NCBI GenBank assembly: GCA_033439685.1
Contig: JAUEDM010000005.1
Coordinates: forward strand, 1,240,001 to 1,304,000
Reading direction: 5' to 3'
DNA length: 64,000 nt
Source of the DNA: Apodospora peruviana
Lineage: Eukaryota > Ascomycota > Sordariomycetes > Sordariales > Lasiosphaeriaceae
The stretch's first letter is position 1, and each line of letters starts with the position of its first letter. This document shows positions 33,070 to 44,000 of the stretch, piece by piece. Below the pieces are notes generated by a model that was given only the letters and a program-made list of their open reading frames with translations, ran no database searches and had not been told where the DNA came from. A program made the translations under genes and the position numbers.

Positions 33070-33291
33070 CTACGCCCCTCCCTCACGCTTAGCATACTCC
33101 TCCTCCATCCTCTCTTCATAAAGCCTATCGGCCTCCAATTCGGCCTCCGTCTTGGGCCGCGTGGACCCGCCGCCAGTATTAACTCCCGCACCGGTAGCAG
33201 CGGCAGCAGCTGGGATGGTGGTGACCTTTTCGTCCGAAGAAGTCTGGACGGCGGCGGTGGCGGTGGCCCTGGTGGTATTGTGTGAAGGCAT
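33070..33291 (-). CDS. Small acidic-tailed protein, unknown function
   Basis: 73 residues from the ATG at 33291. The upstream part of the open frame (to 33528) is hydrophobic, not conserved-looking and includes likely leader sequence. A Thr/Ala/Gly-rich N-terminal half is followed by a charged helix RPKTEAELEADRLYEERMEE ending AKREGGA. The helix resembles the C-termini of short conserved fungal proteins of unknown function. There is no signal peptide or membrane segment. It is a plausible gene, but function cannot be stated. Confidence 0.5.
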   Translation of the reverse strand: MPSHNTTRATATAAVQTSSDEKVTTIPAAAAATGAGVNTGGGSTRPKTEAELEADRLYEERMEEEYAKREGGA

Positions 33292-33961
33292 CTTTGTTGT
33301 GCGGTAACTTATATAAATTGTTGTTATCGGTTGGTTCAACAATGAAGAGAATGATGCAATGCGGCTTGGGTAGGTAGTAGGTGGAAGGAGGTTGAGGTAT
33401 GAGATGAGTTTCTGTCCCCCTTGTTGAGAGTACACGTGGTTTTCAAGAAAACTGATATAGAAAGTTATCATAAGGTTCGAGAACAAGTAAGTGGTGGCTC
33501 GTTCTACTTTTATACAGGACGACGACACTGGGTGGCGAAGTTGCTGCGTAGTTGGAGCTATGAAGATACCTCACGTGTACACGTTAGCTTCCAGCTCCAC
33601 GCTCGCCACGCGGAGTCCCACTTACGTATCCTTGGGCTACCTCATTGTTACGAGCTCACTACAGTCTACCGTGGAACCCGAAACAGCAAACTTGATGTCC
33701 GTTAAAAGGAGGTTAGGTCACTTGCTCTGATGCGTACAGGTAACAATGCTATTATGGTAACAACGTAGATAGGTGTGCTACTGTACAAAACATGCGATTC
33801 TCTTTTCTCGCATCTGATTCAGTTATGCCGACTCCTTATGCCCTCACCTGCCAAACACCGAATAAAAATCAGAAGAGCAGACGGCGCATTGTAAAAAAGA
33901 CAACCAAATGTGAAAATTCTTTTTATGCCAGCAAAAACAAAATGGGGGGAATCTATGATAA
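33292..33961. other. Spacer downstream of BiP gene
   Basis: Holds the leader of the small minus-strand gene and the 3' UTR of BiP. Frames on the plus strand (33421-33730) lack any recognisable feature. Confidence 0.45.
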
Positions 33962-36348
33962 TTAAAGCTCATCGTGACCCGCCGGCTCGTCCTCATCCTC
34001 GCCAGCGCCAGGTCCGCCTTGGCTGTACAGCTTGCTGGTGATGGGGTACGCCACGTTGGACAGCTTCTCCTTCTGCTCATCAAAGTCCTCAGCGGTCGCG
34101 GTAGCGGCGTTCTCCTCGAGCCAGTCCTGGGCCTCCTTGACAGCGTCCAGGATGGTCTCCTTGTCCTCGGCGTCAATCTTGCCACCTAGAGACGATGTTA
34201 GCGTATTATTCAACATTCTGCGACGGGAAAATTTTCACGTACCAAGACCCTCCTCATCGTTGACCTGGTTCTTCAGGCTGAAGGCATAGTTCTCAAGACC
34301 GTTGCGAGACTCGATGCGCTCACGGGTGGCCTTGTCCTCCTCAGCGTACTTCTCAGCCTCAGCGACCATGCGATCGATCTCCTCCTGTGTAAGACGGCCC
34401 TTGTCGTTGGTAATGGTGATGGACTCGCCCTTGCCAGTGCCCTTGTCGTGGGCAGAAACCTTGAGAATTCCATTGGCATCGAGCTCGAAGGAAACCTCAA
34501 TCTGGGGAACACCACGCGGGGCGGGGGGGATGCCGGTAAGCTCAAACTTGCCAAGCAGGTTGTTGTCCTTGGTCATAGAGCGTTCACCCTCGTAGACCTG
34601 GATCAGGACAACCGGTTGGTTATCGGCAGCGGTGGAGAAGATCTGGCTCTTGCGGGTGGGAATAGGGGTGTTACGGGGGATCAGCTTGGTCATGACGCCA
34701 CCGGTGGTCTCGATTCCGAGGGTCAGCGGGTTGACATCCATGAGGACGACATCATCGGTACCCTCCTCTCCGCTCAAGACACCAGCCTGGACGGCGGCGC
34801 CAAAGGCAACGGCCTCGTCGGGGTTGATACCCTTGCTGGCCTTCTTGCCGTTGAAAAACTCCTCAATGAGGGCCTGGACCTTGGGGATACGAGTGGAACC
34901 ACCAACAAGAACGATATCGTCAACCTCGGACTTGGCGACCTTGGCATCCTTGAGAACTTGCTCAACCGGCTTGATGGTCTTCTTGAAGAGATCGTTGTTG
35001 AGCTCCTCGAACTTGGCCCGGGTCAGGGTCTCGCTGAAGTCCTTGCCGCCAAAGAAGGACTCGATTTCGATGCGGGTGGACATCTGGCTGGACAGAGTAC
35101 GCTTGGCCTTCTCCGCCTCGCGCTTGAGCTTACCCATGGCCTTGAGGTCGGTGCTAACATCAACACCGTGCTTCTTGTTGAAGGTCTTGGCAAAGTGGTT
35201 GATGATGCGCTGGTCGAAATCCTCTCCACCAAGATGGGTATCTCCCGCAGTGGCGAGGACCTCAAAGACACCATTGTCGATCGAAAGAAGAGAGACATCG
35301 AAAGTGCCACCACCAAGATCGTAGACGATGATCTGACGCTCGCCATCAGTCTTATCCAGACCGTAGGCGAGGGCGGCCGCAGTGGGCTCGTTGACGACAC
35401 GGAGGACATTCAGACCAGCGATGATTCCTGCGTCCTTGGTAGCCTGCCTTTGGTTGTCGTTGAAGTAGGCGGGAACGGTAACGACGGCGTGGGTGACCTT
35501 CTTGCCGAGGTAAGCCTCAGCGGTCTCCTTCATCTTGCCAAGAACCATAGCCGAGATCTCCTCGGGGGTAAAGGTCTTCTCAGCGCCATCAACCTGAACC
35601 TTGACAACCGGCTTGCCATCCTTGGAGACGACCCTGGAGAGCTCAGTCAGCAATCTGAGCAGGTCGAAAAGAGAACTGTTGGGGACCTACTTGTAGGGGA
35701 AGTGCTTGATATCGTTCTGGACATCCTTCTCAGAGAATTTGCGACCGATCAGACGCTTGATATCGTAGATGGTGTTGGTGGGGTTCGCGGCGGCCTGGTT
35801 CTTGGCTGCGTCTCCGACCAATCTCTCCTCCTCGGTGAAGGCGACGTAGGATGGGGTAATACGGTTTCCTGTGAGTGTATCTGTTAGCTACCATTTGGAC
35901 GAGCGGAAGAACCGTCATTTCCGTCCTTACCTTGATCGTTGACCAGAATCTCGACCTTGCCCTTTTGCATCACACCAACACATCTGTCAAAACAGTTAGC
36001 CTCCTGCTTCGCCGTATTGTGGTGTCCGAAGAAACAATGGCGCCCGTGCGAGAACCGGATCGACTCCGACGCCGTAGCACAAGAGCTATTTTCGGATTCG
36101 GAGAATTGCTGGAAACTTACGAGTATGTGGTACCAAGATCCTGTAGGACAAGTGCTGTTAGCTTTGGCTTCTCCCGGGAAGAGGACACGTTGCAGCAACT
36201 TGGAGAGGAAACTTACAATACCGATGACGGTGCCGTATTCTTGGACATCGTCAGCGCTGACCTGCTGGACGAAGCCGGCAGAGAATAGAAAGGCAAACAA
36301 GCCAATGATGCTGAGGCCTAGGGCCCAGCTCCGCGATCGAGGCTCCAT
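33962..36348 (-). CDS. KAR2: ER-luminal Hsp70 chaperone BiP/Kar2
   Basis: Six exons on the minus strand: 36217-36348, 36121-36140 (20 nt), 35931-35983, 35691-35868, 34243-35633 and 33962-34185. All joins are in phase, giving 665 residues. The signal peptide has a hydrophobic core (LGLSIIGLFAFLFSAG) and the C-terminus is the ER-retrieval signal HDEL. Hsp70 signatures are present: IDLGTTYSCVGV assembled across introns 1 and 2, VVTVPAYFNDNQRQATKDAG, IIVYDLGGGTFDVSLL, and VLVGGSTRIPKVQ. The substrate-binding domain contains NPLTLGIETTGGVM. It folds secretory proteins, drives translocation through Sec61 and regulates the unfolded-protein response. Family knowledge predicts ER-stress and heat induction; I could not identify a clear stress element. 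A poly(T) run of about 17 lies shortly upstream of the ATG on the coding strand. Confidence 0.96.
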
Positions 36349-38228
36349 GTCTGGAGATCTGTGTGTAGCGATTTAAAAAAAAAAAAAAAGACCAGTCCAC
36401 TATCTTGAGGCGGTTAGGTTGAAAAGAGAGAAATGTGAGAAAGAAGAGAGCGATTGATAATGCGCACACTTCTTTATTCCGGCGAACCTCTTTTGGTTGC
36501 TGGCTCTATTTTTCGTCCAGAAGAGAAAGGAGGGAAAAAAATTAGACGGTTGTGGTTGGAAGAGTTTGGTGGATGGATGTGGAAGAGGTTCCTTTTCAAC
36601 CTTTTTCACTAACCAAAATTTAGGTATTGGTAAATCTGTCCTTATTCTCAATCTGTCTGTGACTCGGAACGGGCTGCAAGTGCACTGCAGGTGCTGGCGC
36701 ATTCTAGCCACCTCTTCACTACGCACCGCCCGCGCCCGCGCTCACACACCAGCTGCTGGTGCTGACCGCAATGGCCGGCCACCCATGGAAAAGCCAAGCA
36801 AATCCCCTTGGTTGGCTCGCTCCGTTCCCCATCCGAACCCAATGCGATGATGTCGAGTATCCAGTAATAACGGATTCGAGATCTGTACACTTTGGCCAAC
36901 TCGATACATTTTCGAGATGCTTTGAAAAGCTCCGTTTTGACTCCACTATCTTGGTTCACAGAAACCGTAGACTTTAGTTCGATTACTTTCTATCTTGAAG
37001 AGGATCGTGCATCTCTTCACCGTCGAAGAAAAGTGTCATCATCTGTGTGGATACTCCGTACCTCGATGTTATAAAATAATAAAAGAAGCCACTTCATCCA
37101 ACAACGAAAGGATTGAAAATACCAACACCCACGGATCCAATATTTGCTTGACACCCATCCTCCAGTATAGATCCATAGTCCCCAGTTCTAGAATGCGTGG
37201 CCAGAATATCAGATGAAATTGGAGACCCTTTTGCATTGAATATATTCCAAGTCACAATTTCCAGCTGCTTCCATCTCGCAGCTCGCTTTTGTTGCTTCCC
37301 CTGTTCAACGCAGCGTGTCGTTCCGCCGGCGCAGTCAGGCACCACCAGCCTTGCTCATCGTCAGCCAGCCGGCAAGGGTTAAGGTAGCTTTTAGCGGTCA
37401 GTCCCCACTTTCCCCTGTCGGACGATGCGGCGAGAGCGGCAAACGGAGGAGCCGCCATTGCCCCCTACTGCCTGCTGGGCACGTGCTGGAGTCCTGTTCC
37501 TGCCAGGGTGGCCTTTTGTGTTCGATGCGATGCGGCGCACGCCCCCTTTTTGCTCTTTTAAAATGTGGGGGCAAATGAGAAGCCCAGCCCTGTGGGGGAA
37601 GCAGCTCCGAGTTGAACCTCATGACACATCTAAGCATCTTCGAAGTTCCATCCTTTCTTGACGTGAAAGACAACCTCCACATTTCACGATACCAAATCCA
37701 TATATCCATAAAGCTTACTACCTACGGACAGTGACAGAGACTGTAGTATCCAACCCCTAAGTACGGAATTTCATTCAGAATGGATTTTGCTGATTACATT
37801 TGAAGATTTGATGGGAGACTGGAGAGGAGCCCTCGACTCGTAATCTCTACTGGTCTCTACTGTACACGTGTATAACTCAACCATTGTGATGTCCAAATGA
37901 AAGTTTCAACATTGTTGGCCGTTGATATTGCTAAATGGTCCCGCGTTCGGGTACAACCTGCAGGGGCGCCTGTGCCCCTTAAAAGGTGAAGGCTTGGTCA
38001 ATGCAACTTCATGGAGACAACGAGACCGCCGCATCCAATCTCAATCTCCGGCTGCATCTGCTATTACATAAGACCAGGGCTACAACTCATGCTCACCAGT
38101 CGTAATAAGGATATAAGATCTCAAGTCCGCAGTTGGTTTACTTGGCGATGCTATTAATACTTTGTGCTAATAGAAGTTAGAACGCTGATCTTGGGTTGAC
38201 GCGCTGTATATATTGTCCATAACGACCG
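36349..38228. other. BiP promoter and long spacer
   Basis: About 1.9 kb. The first several hundred bases upstream of the BiP ATG (36349 onward) are its leader and promoter, with a 17-A run on the plus strand at about 36373-36389. The rest, up to the end of the HBS1 gene, has only short conflicting frames. I see no gene or RNA. Confidence 0.5.
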
Positions 38229-40708
38229 CTACTCTAAAAGTCCGGCCGCAACTGTATCACCACCGCTCCTTAACACGATCCTCATACCAGCCTCAAGGGG
38301 CACCTTGCTGCCTAATTTCACCGTAATCCGGGCCACGCTACCAGCCTTTACACACCTCGGCTTCTTCTTCGTCACGCCTCCGGTGACTTTATCTAGCAGC
38401 GCATCCAACGACTCGATCTTTCCCGGTGCGTGAAGCCTGCCTCTATGCACATCAAGAGGCATCGGGATCAGAAAGTCAAAAGCCAACACCTTGAGTTTGA
38501 ACGTATCCACGCACTGGATCGGCTTGTTTGGGTCGCACACGATGTCGCCGACTCTGACATGAATAGCGTCGATGTTGCTGAGGTGGACCACCACACTGTG
38601 CCCTGCCACGGCCCAGTCCGCCGGTTCCTCGTCGACAAGGAGGGACTTGATATATGCCTTTTCTCCACTCGGTTGTACGAGAAGAGGGTCACCCATCTGC
38701 AAGGATCCGGAGTCGATTCGCCCAAAGATTGTCAGCGGGCTTTGCGGAGTACGGAACACGTCCGCGATGGTCATCCGTAACGGCTTGGCAAGTGCCCTCG
38801 CACTGGGCTCTGAGGCTTCCAGCTCTTCAACAAGTGTGGCTCCCGTATACCATGATGCCGCAGGATCCGAAGACTTGTGCACCAGGTTGTCGCCGTTCAG
38901 GCCCGATACGGGAACAAAGGCGACATTCTTCAACTGGAAACCGGTACCAGATAGAAACCCCGAGACCTGATGTTTGATCTCGTCGAACCTCTCTTGTGAC
39001 CAGCCAACTGTGTCAAGCTTGTTGATCGCCACAATGATTCTCGAGACTCCCATGCTCCTTATCAATAATGAATGCTCTTTGGTCTGGCCCTTCAGACCGG
39101 ACTCAAAAGCGCCGGTGCTGGCGTCGATGACAAGAATAGCAAAATCCGCTTGGCTTGCGCCTGCAATCATGTTCGGAATGAAGTCTCTGTGGCCAGGGGC
39201 ATCGAGAATGGTAAAGGCGGTTGTGTCGGTCTCAAATCTATTGGTGGCGATATCGATAGTGACGCCTCTAACTCGCTCTTCGGTTCGTTGATCCAAAACC
39301 CAAGCGAGTGCAAATGAGGACTTGCCAATCTTCTCTGCTTCCTGTCGGAGCTTATCGACGGTGCGCTGGTCAACCACATTGAGCTCCAGGAGCAGCCGCC
39401 CCATCATTGTACTCTTTCCGGCATCCACATGGCCAACAACCACGAAACTGGCAGTCTTCTTTTTCTTACTCCGCTCAAACTCGGACAACACATTCAAGTT
39501 TCGACTCTTCGGCAATGGGGTTTCCTCAATCTTGAGCGCCTTGACATCATTCGTGACAGCATTGGTGGAAGATGCGCCTTTTTTCTTCTGGGCGGCGGGT
39601 GTTTTCTTTCCGGCTGTGTCAACTATTAGTATCGACGTTAGCGCTTCTTCGTAACCGAAAGCGAACCTTTCGCCTGAGCCGCAAGAACCAAATCATCCGG
39701 GCTGGGCTTGGAGAATGCGTCCAGGAAAGACTCCGAGAATGACGCGTGGGGTGGAGTGAAGAGCTCCTGATGTTGGGGTTTGGAACTGGCCGAATCAGAG
39801 CCGAAGAGAGTTTGGGCGAAAGCAGATGGTTTGGCGATGGGAGCTTCTGGAATCTTCTCGACTTCTGTAGGTGGTTGTACAGTGTCTTCCGGTCCATCTT
39901 TCGATACCGGTTGATGCTGCTCAGGTCTTTTTGGCTCGGTGGTGGCGATAGGTGATCGGCCTTCAGAAGTGGTCTCTGATGTCTTGAGACGCTTGCCGAA
40001 CCCTCCGGCCAATGGGATGTTTTCTTTGGCAGGACGGTCTTGTTGAATGGAGAGCTCGGTCAATTTGGCTTGGGTGTTGCCAACCTTCTCCTGGAGACTC
40101 TTTTCCTCGGCTTTCTTTTTCCTGGCTGCTGCCAACATTTGTAGCTTGGACATCTTTGGGCCGGGGCCTGAACCACCAAGCAGCCCACCGCGAGGCAGCT
40201 GTGGTGGGATAAAGACGGTCTCCCGGTCTCTTGGGATATTACCCCACGGCATGTCTTGAAAGAAATGCGAACAGGATGGCCGATGTGTGTTTGATGTGGT
40301 GGTGGGAGGCAACTCAACCACTTGACACCTTGTCAACGGGGTTCGAGAATGTGGTCGGGATGAGGGTAGCCCAGCATGATAATAGCTCTTCACGGCACTT
40401 GCTTGTGTAGTTAAACGGAAAGTGATCGACTTACCCTTGGCTGTCTTTTGTGGTGGTGAAATGAACTTGGAGACGAGGTAGGCCACAGATTTGTCCACAT
40501 CGTAGTAATAGTGCCATAGTGCTTCCTCGATCTGTGCTTTTGTGACCTTTGATGCCTCGACACCGAGGGCGGCTTGAACATCGGCGGTGCCCTGGGTCAT
40601 GAGGGCGCGGTCTTTGGAGCTCAGTTCATCTTCCTCCTCGGAGTAACCTTCGTAGTCGTCCAAGACATCCTGGTAGTCGAGGTTGCGAATGTCTTGATGA
40701 CGAGACAT
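38229..40708 (-). CDS. HBS1: Hbs1-like translational GTPase (ribosome rescue)
   Basis: eEF1A-like GTPase that delivers Dom34/Pelota to stalled ribosomes in no-go and non-stop decay. Exons are the complement of 40435-40708, 39667-40254 and 38229-39613, 748 residues. The HBS1_N domain (DYEGYSEEEDEL...ALWHYYYDVDKSVAYLVSKF) occupies the first exon. After a Pro/Gly/Lys-rich linker come G1 GHVDAGKST near residue 348, G3 DAPGHRDF, G4 NKLD, and the two beta-barrel domains ending in RSGGDTVAAGLLE. The start MSRHQDIRNLDYQD fits the family; an in-frame ATG eight codons upstream (40732) is less likely. Intron 1 (180 nt, donor GTAAGT, acceptor TTTCAAG) keeps the frame open. Intron 2 has the unusual donor GTTCGC but good GCTAAC/ACTAAT branch sites. 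Divergent from the CCT5 gene. Confidence 0.92.
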
Positions 40709-41408
40709 TTTGGAAGGTTTGCGGTTTGGCAACGGGTATGACTAAGGAAGAGACTCAATAGATTGTGATGGTAATTTATCGAGTTATGTGTTCTGAAAAT
40801 CTTGGAAAGCGTCGGTATCGTGGAAGTTTTCGTGTATGAAGTTAGACAAGGTCAGCACGAGAATTGGCAGAAGGGCTCTGGCTTTATACGAGACGGGTTG
40901 ACTTGGCTGATTAGATTCACTGTCGATTAAAGTCAAAAAAGATCGCCAAATATTATTCACATTATAGCACTGGCAGATAACGCTTATAAAGTAAATCAGA
41001 AAGTGAATAGGTGAGGTCTTGTCATCTGAATGAAGCTTCGGGCACGATGTCAGTTCCTTGGAGGTGGGCTGGTGGGCTGTCGCGGGGTCGTTGGATTCTG
41101 CCGAATTAACCCCACTATTATGACACCGTTGCCGAAAGGCGGTGGGAGCTTTTGGGCGAACTTCGAATCTTGGATATCTGTGATTCTGCCGGGCGGTCAA
41201 GCATGACAGGGGCCTGGGCTCATTTTTTTGAGATTGGATTTGGCAAGCTCCTGGCGATGCGAAGGTGCCTAGCGATACGCACTTGGTGGAGGACAGAGCT
41301 TTGGCATACCCCGTTATTCGCAAACGAACCCCTACGAACCTCAGTCGAAGCTACACAACTACAAGTCCATCATCTAGCAAAATAAAACGAAAAGAAATAC
41401 CCCCGAAA
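40709..41408. promoter_or_regulatory. Divergent promoter region of HBS1 and CCT5 genes
   Basis: 700 bases between divergent starts. The frames inside (40784-41323 minus, 41152-41385 plus) have no domain. The T/A-rich segment near 40920-41000 and the stretch up to 41400 are probably leaders. No named motif identified. Confidence 0.45.
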
Positions 41409-43345
41409 ATGGCGATGAGTAGGTCCCCAAACCGAGTGCATGTGGCGTCTTAAGTGAACCTTTGGCAGAGCTCAAGCTAACTCAACTCGACTACTAAGAT
41501 CTCGATTTGTCAAATGGTATGCCGGCGTCGCCTGTCTTTTATACTGGTTGCCGAAGGTGGAAGTGTACTAACAACCGCCTACTACAGCGGCGGTGATGAA
41601 GGATGAGCAAGGTCGGCCATTCATCGTTGTTAGAGAGTCAGTCGCGCCGCTCCTCTCTGCCTCCAGCGCTCGCGCTTCGTTGCTGATCCGTCTCCCCTTT
41701 CCAGTCAAGGCAAGAAGAAGCGCCAATATGGCAACGAAGCCGTCAAGTCCCACATCCTCGCGGCCCGGACCGTCGCCAATATTATCAAGACCTCCTTAGG
41801 GCCCCGTGGCCTCGACAAGATTCTCATCTCCCCCGATGGCGATATCACAGTAACCAACGATGGCGCGACTATTCTACAGCAGATGGAGATTACCAACCAC
41901 GTAGCCAAGCTTCTAGTGGAACTATCCAAGTCACAAGATGACGAGATTGGCGATGGGACCACCGGCGTTGTCGTCCTCGCCGGCGCTCTTCTCGAGCAAG
42001 CGGCCGAGCTTATCGACAAGGGCATCCACCCCATCAGAATCGCCGACGGCTACGACCAGGCTTGCGACATCGCTGTGGCGGAGCTTGACAAGATTTCCGA
42101 TGTGATTGAGTTCACCAAGGAGAACACAGTTAACCTGCTCAAGGTTGCAAAAACGAGTCTAGGCAGCAAGATTGTCTCCAAGGCGCACGACCAGTTCTCC
42201 AAGATCGCCGTAGATGCCGTGCTCTCCGTCGCCGATCTAGAGCGCAAGGACGTCGACTTTGAGCTCATCAAGATGGATGGCAAGGTCGGAGGTTCCCTCG
42301 AAGATACACTCCTGGTCAAGGGAGTCATCATCGACAAGGACTTTTCACACCCCCAGATGCCGTCCGAGGTTCATGACGCAAAGATTGCCATCCTGACCTG
42401 TGCGTTTGAGCCGCCAAAGCCCAAGACCAAGCACAAGCTAGAGATCGCCAGTGTCGAAGAGTTCAAGAAGCTACAGACTTACGAGCGCGAGAAATTCATT
42501 GAGATGATTCAGCAAATAAAGGACGCGGGCGCGAATCTCGCCATCTGCCAGTGGGGTTTCGACGACGAGGCAAACCATCTTCTTCTACAGAACGATCTTC
42601 CTGCTGTAAGATGGGTAGGCGGACCGGAAATCGAACTGATTGCCATTGCGACAAACGGCCGTATCGTTCCACGCTTCGAGGATCTCAAGCCTGAGAAGCT
42701 CGGCACGGCTGGCATTGTCCGGGAGATGACCTTTGGTACGACCAGAGAGAAGATGCTTGTCATCGAGGAGTGCGCCAACACGCGGGCCGTGACCATCTTT
42801 GTCAGGGGAAGCAACAAGATGGTAAGCTGCAACTCGCTTGCTTTACTGCTAAGTCTGTATCGTTTACTGACCCGATCCCCTTCTAGATCATCGACGAGGC
42901 CAAGCGCTCTCTCCATGACGCCCTCTGCGTTGTGCGGAATCTTGTGCGCGACAACCGCGTCGTCTATGGAGGCGGCGCTGCAGAAATCGCCTGCAGTCTG
43001 GCCGTTGAGGACGCAGCCGTCAAGACCCCCGGTCTGGAGCAGTACGCGATGCGGGCGTTTGCGGAAGCTCTCGACACGATCCCCATGACGCTGGCGGAGA
43101 ACAGCGGTCTGAACCCCATCGCCACGCTGGCCGAGGTGAAGAGCCAGCAGGTTAAGAAGGACGCCAGCCGTGGCCGCTTGGGGGTTGACTGCATGGGCAA
43201 GGGCGATAACGACATGAAGGAGGCGTTTGTGATTGACCCGCTTATCGGGAAGAAGCAGCAGCTCATGTTGGCGACGCAGCTGTGCAGGATGGTTCTGAAG
43301 GTGAACAACGTTATTATATCTGGATCTGGCGAGGACGACTATTAG
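41409..43345 (+). CDS. CCT5: T-complex protein 1 subunit epsilon (CCT5)
   Basis: Subunit of the cytosolic chaperonin TRiC/CCT that folds actin and tubulin. Exons 41409-41418, 41588-41636, 41705-42821 and 42887-43345 join in phase to 544 residues. The first coding exon is only 10 nt (ATG GCG ATG A). The N-terminus then reads TAVMKDEQGRPFIVVRD-QGKKKRQYG, the CCT5 hallmark. Group II chaperonin motifs follow: TSLGPRGLDKILIS, TVTNDGATIL, GDGTTGVVVLAG near residue 102, and VVYGGGAAEIACS late in the sequence. The C-terminus ends ISGSGEDDY. Exons 1 and 2 are inferred from phase and family sequence. Confidence 0.94.
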
Positions 43346-44000
43346 ACCTATTCTAGAGTCTAGAACTAGGTTGTGGTTGGTGTTAATAGATGAAAAGGAA
43401 AGACCTTCACATATATAACTAAATAAATGGTTATGATGTGATGGATTCTGTCTCCTGATCGAGTTATACATGACTTTATCACCACGTTGTGTGTCTGATA
43501 TGATCGTTCCCTTTGGATCTAGTTCTGTGGTTCGTAACTGAACCTACCTAGGTAGCTAGCTACCTCTAACTTACTTCAGGCCATGATGGTTGAACCAAGA
43601 ACAACCAGACGAATGAGATGGTCAAAAAGTCACCAATAATAAAAACCAAACCACAAAAGGTGTTGTCCTGTCTTGTCATGATATATGTACATTACAAAAA
43701 ATCAACACACAAAACTACCTACGGGATAGACGGCACGCTCTCTTGCTGATTATGAGATCCCAACGTCCAACTCCCAAGCCCAAAAAACAAGGCGTCAAAA
43801 TCATTACCCCCCCAAAGGACCGAAAACCCTTCTCCCTCTTGCCATGTATATCCATATGTCTGTATGTATGTACCCACCGCTTTCGTTATTATCCTCTTCA
43901 CATTCAGTCCTCGAACCTTATCCAGCCGTAACATTCACCCACCTCCGCCACCCACCTACCCATTATCAACCCCAAGTAGAGCTGCTGGTGATTTACCCAT
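43346..44000. other. Convergent 3' spacer with palindromic TAGGTAGC motif
   Basis: Sits between the CCT5 stop and the HECT-ligase stop on the opposite strand. A 16-base perfect palindrome AGGTAGCTAGCTACCT lies at 43550-43565, immediately after CTACCTAGGTAG. No gene. Confidence 0.6.

Noticed and set aside
34448..35887. 479-codon plus-strand frame
   Set aside because: Antisense shadow of the highly codon-biased BiP exons.
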